Counted from the first letter of the stretch, positions 24,117 to 33,832 are shown. The stretch: DNA of 64,000 nucleotides from Thiomicrospira sp. WB1 (GCF_001507535.1 NZ_LQBN01000001.1:372001-436000); one strand, 5' to 3'. Numbers and translations: made by a program. The notes: generated by a model not told the origin, from the letters alone.

Positions 24117-26138
24117 TCAGCCGTAATCTTCTTTCAGTTGCGAAAGGCTTAAAGCGCGACTGAAAAAATGTCCTTGAAACAGCAGCTCGCTGGGCATGGC
24201 TCTCAGAATATCGAGCTTTGTTTGGCTGTCAACAAATTCGCAGATCACGGGCTGTAAATCAAGCTTACGTGCCATGTCGGTGATGAATGAGATCATTTGA
24301 CGGCGTTTCTGTTGAGATTCGATGCGATCCAGCATGGTGCCGTCAAGTTTGACCACTTCCACAGTGTTTTGGCTGGCTAAATCAAGCAAGGAGGAAAAGT
24401 TGGAATAACCACTGCCGAAGTCATCAATGGCAAATTTCACGCCGGTTTTGTGTAACTTTTGCAGGGTGGCTTCATGTTTGATCGCTTCATGCTCAGTGAT
24501 TTCAAGAATGAGCGACAGCCCGTTTTGCTGGCAGCAATGGAAAAGGGTGTTGATCCGCTCCAGGGCAGCTGGGTTGCCAAAGCTCGAAGGGTATAAGTTG
24601 ACGCTGATTTCAGGCGTGATACCGCTCAAATGCGGCAGGGCGTCAAGCAATAAAGTCAAGACGATTAAATCCAGTTGCTGGGTGAGTTGGTATTCTTCCA
24701 CCAGGTGGATGAAACGTCCGGCTTCAACCAGCTTGCCGTTCCCAGCGGGCAACCGAACCAAGCATTCAACCAGTTTGCAACGATTGTCAGCGGTAACGAT
24801 GGGTTGAAAATGCAGCTCGAATGCGCCCTTTTCCAGGGCACGTTGCAGACGGTGTAACAATTTCTGGTCCTGTGTGATTTTTTTGGCGTAGTGGTTGAGC
24901 TGAGAATGAGTGATGGGCGACAGGCTGGTGAGTGAGTCATCCGTTGCCAAGTAGCTGAACAAAATGCGAAACTGATCCACGGTGATGAAGGTTTCCAGGT
25001 GGGCCAGCTCAAACCAGTGAATGCGCAGTTCTTTGTCAAGAGGCAGTTCCGTTTCTTGTTCGATCTCGCTCACAACGGCTTGCATTAACTGTGTTTGATT
25101 CAATTTTTCGTCACGGTTGCCAATCAGCACATGCAGGCTGTTTTGAAACGTCTCGCTGATGTAGTCAATGCGAAGCGCTTCAAGCTGATGGAGTAAGGTG
25201 CGTTTGAAGCGTTCCAATAAGGCCTTTTTGTGATGTGAAAACACGCCGGGGCTGCTGACGAGTCCTTCGTGAATGACCAGATAGTAATGCAATGGTTCGA
25301 TCAGTTCGCGTTGGCTGACAAGAAAGCGCAAAAAGTTTTCATAGGCATTCTGTTGGTACTCGGCCAGACAATCATTCAAATAGGTGTCCAACATCAAAAA
25401 GCTCTGCATAACCTGTTCAAAGTGAACCTGTGCCCGGTAATACTCTTTCAGTTTCCAGTGAACGTAGGTGATGTGCGCTTCGTTATGAATCTGTTTGTGC
25501 GTAAGCAATATTTTATGGGCCAGCTCTTCGCGGTCACTGTTGGCTTCAAAAATAACCATTCTTGCTTCGAGGGAATTTAGCCAGTCAGCAAAGGGGCACA
25601 GGGCGTCATCCATTTGGGGCGATGTGTTAAGCGCGCCAAGCAAAAAGTCACACAACTCGAACAGCCATTGCTTGTGCTGTTCCATCATGGGATGGGCAAA
25701 GCGGCGTCGTGTCAGAATGTGTTTTCGCCACTGAGCGACGGAGGCATAGAAAAAACCTTTGGCGATGGCCTCTCTGGCTTTTTTGAGGTTGGTGCTTAGC
25801 GTGGCCGGGTCGACCAGGGATTCCAGCTTCGGTAAGTTGGAAATCATGAAATGTTGGGCCTCGTCCAACAATTCGAAGACGTCGTGAATCGCTACATGAA
25901 AGTCGGTAATCAACCTCTGGCCTTGTGCGTCAAGCCACTCTAAATCGGCCTGGTCGAGCGTGGACAGACAGACTTTCTGCAGCCAGTCACGTTCGCTGCG
26001 CATCAATTGAATCAGATTCTCGGACGTTTTGACGTTGTGCTTGAGTGCCGGGTGCTGCACCAGGTGCCTTTCCAGATTGAGCGTGATTTCGTCAAGCAGG
26101 TGGGACAATCGGTCAGAAGAATCGTTTGAGTGAGACAT
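24117..26138 (-). CDS. EAL-domain c-di-GMP phosphodiesterase with a CZB-like zinc-binding region
   Basis: The 673-residue soluble protein has a C-terminal EAL domain (about 425-670) that keeps catalytic features. ECLVRL stands in the EAL position, followed by SVNLYPSSF (Asn), ITEHEA (Glu), AIDDFGSGYS (paired Asp), VVKLDG (Lys), VICEFV (Glu) and LLFQGHFFS (Gln). It should hydrolyse c-di-GMP. The N-terminal 400 residues are helical. Within them H155, C181 (ALCPFADWL), H214 and H218 (LLTHKQIHNEA) follow the His-Cys-His-x3-His spacing of CZB domains such as that of DgcZ. Zinc control is therefore inferred. GAGGTG precedes the ATG, which overlaps the end of the GGDEF remnant. Confidence 0.8.
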   Translation of the reverse strand: MSHSNDSSDRLSHLLDEITLNLERHLVQHPALKHNVKTSENLIQLMRSERDWLQKVCLSTLDQADLEWLDAQGQRLITDFHVAIHDVFELLDEAQHFMISNLPKLESLVDPATLSTNLKKAREAIAKGFFYASVAQWRKHILTRRRFAHPMMEQHKQWLFELCDFLLGALNTSPQMDDALCPFADWLNSLEARMVIFEANSDREELAHKILLTHKQIHNEAHITYVHWKLKEYYRAQVHFEQVMQSFLMLDTYLNDCLAEYQQNAYENFLRFLVSQRELIEPLHYYLVIHEGLVSSPGVFSHHKKALLERFKRTLLHQLEALRIDYISETFQNSLHVLIGNRDEKLNQTQLMQAVVSEIEQETELPLDKELRIHWFELAHLETFITVDQFRILFSYLATDDSLTSLSPITHSQLNHYAKKITQDQKLLHRLQRALEKGAFELHFQPIVTADNRCKLVECLVRLPAGNGKLVEAGRFIHLVEEYQLTQQLDLIVLTLLLDALPHLSGITPEISVNLYPSSFGNPAALERINTLFHCCQQNGLSLILEITEHEAIKHEATLQKLHKTGVKFAIDDFGSGYSNFSSLLDLASQNTVEVVKLDGTMLDRIESQQKRRQMISFITDMARKLDLQPVICEFVDSQTKLDILRAMPSELLFQGHFFSRALSLSQLKEDYG

Positions 26139-26164
26139 CGCTTCACCTCAATGTAGCACAGCGG

Positions 26165-26503
26165 TTGATCTGTTTTGGCACACTTCGTTGCGCCTGCTTT
26201 TTCTGCCTGGTAAAGCGCTTGATCCGCTCCTTTCAATCGTTGGTTGATGTTTTTGGATTGAGTTGCGCGACACCTAAGCTGAACCGGACCGATGGATCAC
26301 AGGGTGTTGTGTTAAGGCCAAGGGCTGCAGACGGCTTCAATAGTCGGGCTCCGCCTTGGCTTCGGCATCGAATCCATTTTCAATATTATCATAAACGATT
26401 TTCTGTCCCAGAGGACAATCAGGTTTGCCTGGTTCAAGCGTTGTGTTTCTGATGAGGTGTCTTGGAACCTGTCAAACAATCCGTTTAAAAACCTTAAGAT
26501 CAT
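26165..26503 (-). pseudogene. Remnant of a GGDEF (diguanylate cyclase) domain
   Basis: Reading the minus strand with frame changes recovers the end of a GGDEF domain: CHDLKVFKRIV (GHDxGDxVLKRI-like), then LIVLWDRKSFMIIL, where GGDEF should stand. It continues with RFSLGVAQLNP (FSIGVA-like), a stop, and KGADQALYQAEKAGATKC (ADxALYxAKxxGRN-like). At least two frameshifts and a stop interrupt it, and the catalytic motif is lost. The fragment runs into the start of the EAL gene, suggesting a former GGDEF partner or fusion. Homology was judged by eye. The rest of the 26139-26660 gap shows no other gene. Confidence 0.55.
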
Positions 26504-26660
26504 GACAAGAGACCGGTTTTTCGCGTAAGATTAAATGGTGTCTCAGGCTAATGGTTAAGTTCAACCCAGCTATGGGCAAGAAGGTGGTCGTCTCAAGTGC
26601 GCTCGGGCACTTGAAAGAACGGTTTGGATGGATAAATGACCAGGAGTCAGGTGGATCATC

Positions 26661-27068
26661 ATGTATCAGTTCCCCGATAAACGCCCGGTGCTGCGCAACC
26701 CGTTTGCGTTTCGCTACCCGCTGAATGCTTTGCTGTCGATTATGCATCGGCTGTCGGGGCTGGCGATGGTTCTGCTGGGTGGTCTGGCGTTTGTCTGGGG
26801 TGTCTGGCTGGTGACGGTGCCTGAGTCCTTTGAGGCGTTGATGCGTTGGGCTGCGAGCCCCTGGGCCAAAATCGGCTGGACGCTGCTGGCACTGAGCTTC
26901 TGGTGGCATTGGCTGACCGGGTTGCGACATCTGATCGTTGAGCATCAAGGTTTTGATCACCCGTCCAAAGCTCAGGCAACGCGACAGGCCAATCACCGCT
27001 CTGCTTTGGTTCTGATTGGTGTGTTTGTGTTCGGTGCGGTATTGATTGTGCTGGGGGTGTGGCAGTGA
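26661..27068 (+). CDS. sdhC: Succinate dehydrogenase, cytochrome b556 subunit
   Basis: The 135-residue three-helix membrane protein opens with RPVLRNPFAFRYPLNALLSIMHRLSG, containing the SxxHRxSG signature. It carries the heme b ligand His in HWLTGLRHLIVEHQGF. It anchors the SdhAB catalytic dimer and, with SdhD, forms the ubiquinone site. AGGTGG lies upstream of the ATG. The last codons overlap the sdhD GTG start. Confidence 0.92.
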   Translation: MYQFPDKRPVLRNPFAFRYPLNALLSIMHRLSGLAMVLLGGLAFVWGVWLVTVPESFEALMRWAASPWAKIGWTLLALSFWWHWLTGLRHLIVEHQGFDHPSKAQATRQANHRSALVLIGVFVFGAVLIVLGVWQ

Positions 27069-27424
27069 CTCGATTATTGACAGGGTTTCGGGCTCACCTG
27101 TGGCAGCGCGTGAGCGCTGTTTGGCTATTGGTGTATGTGCCACTGGCCGTGGCTTATCTGGCGTTTCAGCCAGTCTCGTCGCATGCGGCGCTGATGGGGG
27201 TGCTCAGCCAGCCGCTTTTTTGGGTGGCCAGTGTACTGACCATCGGTCTGCTGGCGGTGCATGCCTGGGTCGGTGTGCGCGATGCGATTCTTGACTATGC
27301 TCCCCGCCCACGTGTCGGGTTATGGTTGATGGCGCTGGCCACGATGCTGGCGTTTTGGGTTGGGTTTGCGTTGTATGCGGCCTGGCGGATTCTGGTCGAA
27401 GCCAATGAGGGTGGCCTGTTATGA
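27065..27424 (+). CDS. sdhD: Succinate dehydrogenase, hydrophobic anchor subunit
   Basis: The 119-residue protein has three membrane helices. AVWLLVYVPLAVAYL forms the first, and HAWVGVRDAILDYAPRPRVG, with the second axial His and the conserved Asp-Tyr, follows helix two. I chose GTG 27065 because it overlaps the sdhC stop as GTGA and has GGGGGTG at a good distance; GTG 27059 is possible. The sdhA ATG overlaps the stop in the same ATGA fashion. Confidence 0.9.
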   Translation: MTRLLTGFRAHLWQRVSAVWLLVYVPLAVAYLAFQPVSSHAALMGVLSQPLFWVASVLTIGLLAVHAWVGVRDAILDYAPRPRVGLWLMALATMLAFWVGFALYAAWRILVEANEGGLL

Positions 27425-29229
27425 GTTTGGCGGAGCTGGATAATCCGGCGCAATGGGACATTTACCATTTTGATGCGGTGATTGTGGGAGCCGGTGGCGC
27501 GGGGTTGCGCTCGGCGCTGCAACTGGCTCAGAGCGACCAGAACGTGGCGGTGGTGTCCAAGGTGTTTCCGACCCGTTCGCACACGGTGGCGGCACAAGGC
27601 GGCATTAATGCCGCGCTGGGGAACCTCAGCGAGGACAACTGGCACTGGCACATGTATGACACCATCAAGGGCAGTGATTACCTGGGGGACCAGGACGCGA
27701 TTGAGTTCATGTGCCGGGAAGCGGCAGAAATTGTGCGTGAGCTGGAGCATTTTGGTGTGCCGTTTTCGCGCACCGACGCCGGTACCATTTACCAGCGACC
27801 TTTCGGCGGACAGAGTCAGCGCTTTGGCAAATCTCAAGCCACACGAACCTGTGCCGCGGCCGATCGGACCGGCCATGCGATATTGCATACCCTGTATCAA
27901 CAGAATCTGAAGGCGGGCACGACCTTTTTTAACGAAGCCTTTGCCGTGGATCTGGTCAAAGACGCGCAGGGCGAGGTGGCAGGCCTGGTGATTCTGGACA
28001 TTGCCCGGGGCAAGGTACAACTGTTGCGTGCCCGCTCGGTGGTGCTGGCCACGGGCGGTGCCTGTCAGCTGTTTGAAACCAACACCAATGCCAAAATCAA
28101 TACCGGCGACGGGCTGGCAATGGTGTTGCGGGCTGGCCTGCCGCTGCAGGACATGGAGTTCTGGCAGTTTCACCCCACCGGTGTGGCGGGCAAGGGTATG
28201 CTGTTGTCCGAGGCGGCGCGGGGCGAAGGCGGGGTTTTGCGCAACGCCGAAGGCCGGGCGTTTATGGTCGATTATGCCCCCAACGTCAAAGACCTCGCGT
28301 CGCGCGATGTGGTGGCGCGCGCCATTGCGGTTGAAGTCAAAGAGGGGCGGGGGTGTGGACCGAACAAAGATCATGTGCTGCTCGATCTGACTCATCTGGA
28401 TGCCGAGGTGATCAAACAACGGTTGCCCGGTATTCGGGACATTGCGCTGACGTTTTTGGGGCTGGATATGTGCGACAGCCCGGTGCCGGTTTACCCCACC
28501 GCACACTATATGATGGGCGGCATCCCCACGGATTTTCACGGTCGCGTGCTGACGCAATCGGTTCAGGGTGAGGCCACGCCCGTCGCCGGCCTGTACGCCA
28601 TCGGCGAATGTGCCTGCGTGTCGGTGCATGGCGCCAACCGTCTGGGTGGCAATTCATTGCTCGATATTGTGGTGTTCGGTCGGGCCGCCGCGCGCCATCT
28701 GCAAGCGGCGTTGGCCGGGCCCAATACGCGGACGCAGGCTGATTCGCCGTTGGATCTGGCGCCGATTCAGCAGCGTTTGGCTCACTGGCAACAGGCGGTG
28801 TCAGACGAGGCCCGATCCGAGGACAGTGTCGCCGCCATCCGGCGCGATCTGCAGGCAGCGATGCAACAGGATTGCGGGGTGTTTCGCACCGAAGAAACGC
28901 TGACGCAATTATGTGCGTCGCTGGCGGCTTTGCAGGCACGCCTGAAGAAGGTCTCGTTGCAGGATGCCAGCGCGGCGTTTAATCTGGAACGACTGGAAGC
29001 GATGGAGCTGGAAAACCTGATGACGCTGGCCACCGCCACGGCGTATTCGGCGCTGGCTCGCAAGGAAAGCCGCGGCGCGCATTCGCGCATGGATTATCCG
29101 GATCGGGATGACCAGGCCTGGTTAAAACACAGTCTGTATTTTCTGCAGGACCACCGCCTGACCTACAAACCAGTCAACCTGACACCACTGACAGTGGACG
29201 GGTTTGAGCCCAAAGCCCGCGTTTATTAG
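27421..29229 (+). CDS. sdhA: Succinate dehydrogenase flavoprotein subunit
   Basis: The 602-residue protein has N-terminal FAD-binding VIVGAGGAGLRSALQLAQ and the flavin-linking His in SHTVAAQGGINAALG. The substrate-site motif is HPTGVAGKGMLLSEAARGEGG, and VHGANRLGGNSLLD is also present. It oxidises succinate to fumarate in the TCA cycle and passes electrons to SdhB. It is translationally coupled to sdhD. A palindrome copy near the 3' end (29112) encodes Asp-Gln-Ala-Trp-Leu-Lys. Confidence 0.96.
   Translation: MSLAELDNPAQWDIYHFDAVIVGAGGAGLRSALQLAQSDQNVAVVSKVFPTRSHTVAAQGGINAALGNLSEDNWHWHMYDTIKGSDYLGDQDAIEFMCREAAEIVRELEHFGVPFSRTDAGTIYQRPFGGQSQRFGKSQATRTCAAADRTGHAILHTLYQQNLKAGTTFFNEAFAVDLVKDAQGEVAGLVILDIARGKVQLLRARSVVLATGGACQLFETNTNAKINTGDGLAMVLRAGLPLQDMEFWQFHPTGVAGKGMLLSEAARGEGGVLRNAEGRAFMVDYAPNVKDLASRDVVARAIAVEVKEGRGCGPNKDHVLLDLTHLDAEVIKQRLPGIRDIALTFLGLDMCDSPVPVYPTAHYMMGGIPTDFHGRVLTQSVQGEATPVAGLYAIGECACVSVHGANRLGGNSLLDIVVFGRAAARHLQAALAGPNTRTQADSPLDLAPIQQRLAHWQQAVSDEARSEDSVAAIRRDLQAAMQQDCGVFRTEETLTQLCASLAALQARLKKVSLQDASAAFNLERLEAMELENLMTLATATAYSALARKESRGAHSRMDYPDRDDQAWLKHSLYFLQDHRLTYKPVNLTPLTVDGFEPKARVY
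29112..29121. repeat. CCAGGCCTGG copy inside sdhA
   Basis: The plus strand reads GACCAGGCCTGGTTAAAACA, in frame as Asp-Gln-Ala-Trp-Leu-Lys in the C-terminal domain of SdhA. Confidence 0.85.
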
Positions 29230-29242
29230 TGGAGGTCATGTG

Positions 29243-29959
29243 ATGCAATTTTCCATTTATCGCTATCAGCCGGAATCGCACGACGAACCTTACATGCAGT
29301 CGTTCGAGCTGGCCGATGATCGGATCAATGACGACACCATGCTGTTGGGCGCACTGGAAATGCTGCGCGAGCAGGACCCGACGCTGACCTTTCGCAGCTC
29401 CTGTAAAGAAGGGGTGTGTGGCTCCGATGGCATGAACGTCAACGGGCAGAATGTGCTCAGTTGCATCACCCAGGTCAAGTCCCTGCCCGCACCGGTGGTG
29501 ATCCGGCCTATGCCGGGGTTGCCGGTGATTCGTGATCTGGTGATCGACATGGATTTGTTTTACCGGCATTATGAGTCGGTCGATCCGTATTTGCAGCCGA
29601 CGCAACCCAATCAGACCATCGACCTGGACCACGAGTTGCTGCAAAGCCCGCAAGAACGTGAACGTTTGGACGGCAGTTATGAATGTATCTTGTGTGGCTG
29701 TTGTGCCACCAGTTGCCCGTCTTTCTGGTGGAACCCGGACCAGTTTCACGGCCCGGCGGCGTTACTGGCCGCGCGGCGCTTTGTCATCGACAGTCGTGAC
29801 ATCACCACACGCGACCGGTTGGAAAAACTCGACGACGTTTACAAAACCTTCCGATGCCGCAACATCCAGAACTGCACCGCCAGTTGCCCCAAAGGCCTCA
29901 ACCCCAGTCAGGCCATCAACGAACTCAAATCCCTGATGCTGAAAAAGCAAGTCGACTGA
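29243..29959 (+). CDS. sdhB: Succinate dehydrogenase iron-sulfur subunit
   Basis: The 238-residue protein starts at ATG 29243 behind GGAGG. Cys clusters for the three centres are visible: CKEGVCGSDGMNVNG plus LSC for [2Fe-2S], CILCGCCATSCPSFWW for [4Fe-4S], and CRNIQNCTASCPKGLNP for [3Fe-4S]. It relays electrons from SdhA to quinone at SdhCD. The longer frame starting upstream inside sdhA adds residues without homology. Confidence 0.96.
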   Translation: MQFSIYRYQPESHDEPYMQSFELADDRINDDTMLLGALEMLREQDPTLTFRSSCKEGVCGSDGMNVNGQNVLSCITQVKSLPAPVVIRPMPGLPVIRDLVIDMDLFYRHYESVDPYLQPTQPNQTIDLDHELLQSPQERERLDGSYECILCGCCATSCPSFWWNPDQFHGPAALLAARRFVIDSRDITTRDRLEKLDDVYKTFRCRNIQNCTASCPKGLNPSQAINELKSLMLKKQVD

Positions 29960-29960
29960 C

Positions 29961-30260
29961 ATGGCGCTGTCGCAGATCGAACGCTTGAAAATGCTCCGTC
30001 TGGCCTGTCGTCGCGGTAACAGCGAAACCGAATCACTGCTGATGGCCTATTGGCAGAACCTGTTTGCCATGGCCGAAGAATCGGGCTTGAATGAGACGCG
30101 GCTCACGCAGTTTGAGCGCCTGCTGCAGGTCAATGATCAGGATTTGATGCAGTGGTGCCTGCGACCCGACACCGCGCCCGACGAATGGCAGCCCATGCTC
30201 GAGGCCATCAGGGCGGCGTATCGGAACGCATCTGAAAGTAACGTCTGGCCTGCGCCTTGA
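29961..30260 (+). CDS. sdhE: FAD assembly factor SdhE
   Basis: The 99-residue helical protein is only one base beyond the sdhB stop. It has the SdhE signature region LKMLRLACRRGNSETESLL, retaining RGxxE, which is essential for flavinylation of SdhA. The usual RRGMLELD is altered around the conserved residues. A C-terminal extension of about 15 residues overlaps the converging AGCS gene by 53 bases. Confidence 0.88.
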   Translation: MALSQIERLKMLRLACRRGNSETESLLMAYWQNLFAMAEESGLNETRLTQFERLLQVNDQDLMQWCLRPDTAPDEWQPMLEAIRAAYRNASESNVWPAP

Positions 30261-31572
30261 CGTGCGGCGCCAGCAGCAGGGTCGCGGTCATGGTGGGGAT
30301 GGCCATCAAGCCGTAAAAGCCGATCAGAAAATAAAACACCACTTCAATCGACAGCACCGCGCCCAGAAATACCGTGAGCAGATAAAGATATTTAAAGACG
30401 GCAGCCTTGTCGGCGCCGAACAGATAGCCAAAGCATTTGTGGCCGTAATACCAGAAGGTGATCACGGTGGTGAGGCTGAGCACCAGCACCATGACCGAGA
30501 CGCCCAGTGTGCCAAACAACCCGATGCCCTCGCCAAACGCCTGCAAGGTCAGGTCAATGCCGCTCAATTCGGTGTCGGGCGTGAGCACGCCGGTGGCCAG
30601 AATCACCAGCGCGGTGGCTGTGCACACGATCAGGGTGTCAATGATGGGGCCCAGACTGGCGACCAGTCCTTCCCGAATGGGCTCGTCGGTTTTGGCGGCG
30701 CCATGCGCCATCACTTCGGTGCCGATCCCGGCTTCGTTGGAAAAAGCGCCGCGACTGATGCCAATGATCATCACGCCCAAAAGCCCGCCATAAATCGCAT
30801 CCGGTGACCAGGCCTGGTAAAAAATGGTGGCCAGTATGCCCGGCAGATCGCTCGCATGCTGAGCCAGCACACTGACGGTCATGATCAGATAGAGGATCAC
30901 CATGCTTGGCACCAGTGTGACCGCGACCATGGCCAGTCGCTGCAACCCGCCCCAGATCACGCTCGCCACCAACGCCATCAGCAATGCCCCAAGCAGACTC
31001 AACCAGACCCATTCCGGCAAGGCCATCGCCTCAGCCGGTAACTGGGTGGTGATGACTTCGGTGAGCTGATTGATCTGAAAGGCGGGCAGGGTGCCCAGCA
31101 ACCCGGCGATGGCAAAAAACACCGCCAGCGGTTTCCACTGTCGGCCCAGTCCCTGCTCGATCACATACATGGGGCCGCCCTGAAGCTGACCGTTGGTGTC
31201 GTGGCCGCGGTACATCACGGCCAGCGAGCCGGTAAAAAACTTGGTGGAAATGCCCACCAGCGCAGACAGCCACATCCAGAAAATCGCGCCTGGCCCGCCG
31301 GCTGACAGCGCCAGCGCGACCCCGGCCAGATTGCCCAATCCCAGGGTGCCGGCCAGAGCCGCCGACAAAGCCTGACGGTGCGAAATGTCACCGGCGGCGT
31401 TGGCACGGTCATAACGGCCGGTCAGGATGGCCAGAGAATGGCTTAAATGACGAAACGGATAAAACCGGCCCTGAAGCGTCAGCCAAAGACCGCCGCCGAC
31501 CAGCAGAATAATCATGGGTGGGCCCCAGATCAGGCCCACGGCTTCCTGCAGAAATTGGGAAAGGGGCTGCAT
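30208..31572 (-). CDS. Alanine/glycine:cation symporter (AGCS) family protein
   Basis: The 454-residue protein has about ten hydrophobic helices and AGCS signatures: TLGLGNLAGVALALSAGGPGAIFWMWLSALVG (split around residues 80-110), GGPMYVIEQGLG, and SRGAFSNEAGIGTE. It imports small neutral amino acids with sodium or protons across the inner membrane. It converges on sdhE with a 53-base coding overlap. A palindrome copy (30808) falls in a loop as Phe-Tyr-Gln-Ala-Trp-Ser. Confidence 0.92.
   Translation of the reverse strand: MQPLSQFLQEAVGLIWGPPMIILLVGGGLWLTLQGRFYPFRHLSHSLAILTGRYDRANAAGDISHRQALSAALAGTLGLGNLAGVALALSAGGPGAIFWMWLSALVGISTKFFTGSLAVMYRGHDTNGQLQGGPMYVIEQGLGRQWKPLAVFFAIAGLLGTLPAFQINQLTEVITTQLPAEAMALPEWVWLSLLGALLMALVASVIWGGLQRLAMVAVTLVPSMVILYLIMTVSVLAQHASDLPGILATIFYQAWSPDAIYGGLLGVMIIGISRGAFSNEAGIGTEVMAHGAAKTDEPIREGLVASLGPIIDTLIVCTATALVILATGVLTPDTELSGIDLTLQAFGEGIGLFGTLGVSVMVLVLSLTTVITFWYYGHKCFGYLFGADKAAVFKYLYLLTVFLGAVLSIEVVFYFLIGFYGLMAIPTMTATLLLAPHVKAQARRYFQMRSDTPP
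30808..30817. repeat. CCAGGCCTGG copy inside the AGCS symporter gene
   Basis: The plus strand reads GACCAGGCCTGGTAAAAAAT. The gene runs on the minus strand and reads the core as Gln-Ala-Trp. Confidence 0.85.
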
Positions 31573-31653
31573 ACCAACTCAATCAATTTAATGTTCGTGT
31601 CGGTTATGCTAACGGTTTTGGCCGTCCGTTGGAATGCGAACGGCGCAAAGTGA

Positions 31654-33801
31654 TCAGATGACCTTGAATTGGCGCGAATAACTTTCCACGTCTTTGGACA
31701 TCTGACTGAGGCGCTCGCCCGATTGGTTGACCGACTCATTGCCTTTGACCACTTCGTCTGATTCATGGGTGATCAGTTCGACCTTGTCGCCGATCATGGC
31801 CACGGCCTGTTCGTGCTCTTTGAGGAAGTTCTGAATCTGCTCAATCGCCTGGGTCACATCGTTGGATTTGCTTTCCAGACCTGCGACGGCATCGCCCGCG
31901 GTGTGCGCCAGATCCACGCCCTGTTGCATCTGTTCAATGCTGTTTTGCATGTCATCGCCGACTTTGCCGATCATGGTCTGAATGTGACCGATGACCTTGG
32001 AAATCTCCTCGGTGGATTGCGAGGTGCGCTGGGACAGGCCGCGTACTTCGTCGGCCACCACCGCAAAGCCGCGTCCGTGTTCGCCTGCGCGGGCGGCTTC
32101 GATCGCGGCGTTCAATGCCAGCAGGTTGGTCTGTTCGGCGATGTCTTCGATGGTGTTGACGATGCCGCCCACGTCCTGCGACATGTGTTTGAGCGCTTCG
32201 AAGTTCTCGGTGGCGGTGGACACGCGCTGGGCCATTTCGCTCAGGCTGTCGGCCGACTCGTGCACAGTGCGTGAGCTTTCGATGGCCGCATTGCGCGAAT
32301 CTTCCGCCAGATGATGCACGCGATCGGAATGATCCGAAATCTGCTCCATCGCACGGGTCAGTTCTTCCACGGCAACGGCCACATTTTCGGTGGCTTCTTT
32401 CTGGTTGATCGCAGTTTGGGTAACCTTGTCGCTCTGCTGATCCAGATTTTGCGCCGCGTCGCTCAGATGCTGGGCGTCGTAGCCCAAATCATAAATCAGC
32501 TCACGCAAACGGGTTTGCAGCTTGGTCAGGGCATTCATCATGCGCCCAGATTCGTCCTGTGCCATCACCGGCGTTTCAAAATTCAGATCACCCTCGGCAA
32601 TGCGCTCGGCTACAGAGACGGAACGCTCCAGTCGGCGTGACAGACCGCTGGCCAGGAACCAGACCGCCACCAAGGATGCCGCGATCAGAATGATCAACGC
32701 GCCCTGCACCACCCAGAAATGGTGGGTGATCGTGGCTTCGACCTGGGCCAGAGGCACCGACACTTCCAGTGCGCCGCGCACATCGCCCAGCTGCCAGTCA
32801 GTTTTGGGTGAATCCGGGTGGCTGTTGTGACAGGCCACACAGGATTCATCGGTCATGATGTCGGCGACCGCATAGCGAAACACCGGGGCACCGTCGCGTT
32901 CTTCGATCTGATAAAACGGCTGGTCGGGGTTGGCTTTAAGCTGGGCCAGCGCCGTGGTTTCAAACGCATCCAGACGGGTTTCGTCTTGGGTTCGGAATTT
33001 GAACGGGTCCTGACTGAACAGGCGAAGTTTGCCGCCGTCGTCGCTCATATTGCTGAGCGCCCGCATGAAACTGGCTGGCAGCGGCAGGCTCAGGCTGTCT
33101 TGCTCATGGCTGATGCCGATGCCCGCTTTCTGACCCACCGGAATCACGTGTTCGGAATAAAACTGACGGGCATTCTGCGCGTTTTGGATGCTCGAAGTCG
33201 CCGCGGCCTTGCCCGCCTCCATGATCACACGGTCACGCAATGCCGAGCCCTGTTGCCACAGCAAGGCGATCACCAACAGCCAGATGGTCATCAGCGGCAA
33301 AAAGATTTTGGTTTTCAGTGGCAATGCGGACAGTTTTTGGCCCCAACGCCAGAACACCCCTTTTAGTCCCTGAGGCACCACACGCCCCTGGTCCAGGGTG
33401 ACATCATCCTCTCGGTTCATGCGTGCATACAGACGTTCGGCGGCACGAATTTCTGCCTCCGACGGTTGCACGCGAAACGACAGATAACCGTTTTGGATGG
33501 GAACCGCGGTGGCTTTGACCCAGTAATAATCACCGTTTTTGCGACGGTTTTTAACCAGGCCGCGCCAGAATTTACCGGCCTTCAACGTTGTCCAGAAATC
33601 ACGAAAGGCCTCTTTGGGCATAAACGGGTGGCGCACCATGTTATGTGGATTGCCCAGCAACTCCTCGGATTCATAGCCAGACGCCGCTTCAAAGTCCGGG
33701 TTCACCCGATTGATGGTGCCCACCTTGTCCGTGCGGGTGATGATGGCCTTGTGCTCGCCCAGTTTGTATTCGTGTTCGTTGGTCTGTTTGTCTTGGCTCA
33801 T
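31654..33801 (-). CDS. Chemoreceptor with PAS and periplasmic c-type heme (DUF3365-like) domains
   Basis: The 715-residue protein starts at ATG 33801 (AGGA upstream; an in-frame GTG lies 15 bases earlier). Order: an Aer-like PAS domain (residues 12-115, [19 protein letters not shown]); TM1 (about 166-184); a periplasmic sensor with c-type heme motif CVACH at 321-325; TM2 (about 362-385); HAMP; and a methyl-accepting domain ending at 715. The receptor hairpin carries [19 protein letters not shown]. It probably senses redox, oxygen or NO and signals to CheA/CheW. Two sensory inputs in one receptor is unusual. The divergent neighbour is a heme-sensor diguanylate cyclase. Confidence 0.9.
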   Translation of the reverse strand: MSQDKQTNEHEYKLGEHKAIITRTDKVGTINRVNPDFEAASGYESEELLGNPHNMVRHPFMPKEAFRDFWTTLKAGKFWRGLVKNRRKNGDYYWVKATAVPIQNGYLSFRVQPSEAEIRAAERLYARMNREDDVTLDQGRVVPQGLKGVFWRWGQKLSALPLKTKIFLPLMTIWLLVIALLWQQGSALRDRVIMEAGKAAATSSIQNAQNARQFYSEHVIPVGQKAGIGISHEQDSLSLPLPASFMRALSNMSDDGGKLRLFSQDPFKFRTQDETRLDAFETTALAQLKANPDQPFYQIEERDGAPVFRYAVADIMTDESCVACHNSHPDSPKTDWQLGDVRGALEVSVPLAQVEATITHHFWVVQGALIILIAASLVAVWFLASGLSRRLERSVSVAERIAEGDLNFETPVMAQDESGRMMNALTKLQTRLRELIYDLGYDAQHLSDAAQNLDQQSDKVTQTAINQKEATENVAVAVEELTRAMEQISDHSDRVHHLAEDSRNAAIESSRTVHESADSLSEMAQRVSTATENFEALKHMSQDVGGIVNTIEDIAEQTNLLALNAAIEAARAGEHGRGFAVVADEVRGLSQRTSQSTEEISKVIGHIQTMIGKVGDDMQNSIEQMQQGVDLAHTAGDAVAGLESKSNDVTQAIEQIQNFLKEHEQAVAMIGDKVELITHESDEVVKGNESVNQSGERLSQMSKDVESYSRQFKVI

Positions 33802-33832
33802 GGTATGTCCTGCCACGTCGCGGAATTGTCAT

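Noticed and set aside
26472-27143. Minus-strand open frame spanning into sdhC
   Set aside because: Most of it is antisense to sdhC. Only its last residues are of interest, as part of the GGDEF remnant.
31616-31650. Hairpin between the chemoreceptor and AGCS genes as a terminator
   Set aside because: GCCGTTCG and CGGACGGC pair imperfectly, but no T-run follows on the coding strand.
33545-33565. GCGGCCTGGTTAAAAACC in the chemoreceptor gene as a further repeat copy
   Set aside because: It lacks the CA of the core on one side and two bases of the palindrome, so I did not count it; it may be a decayed copy.
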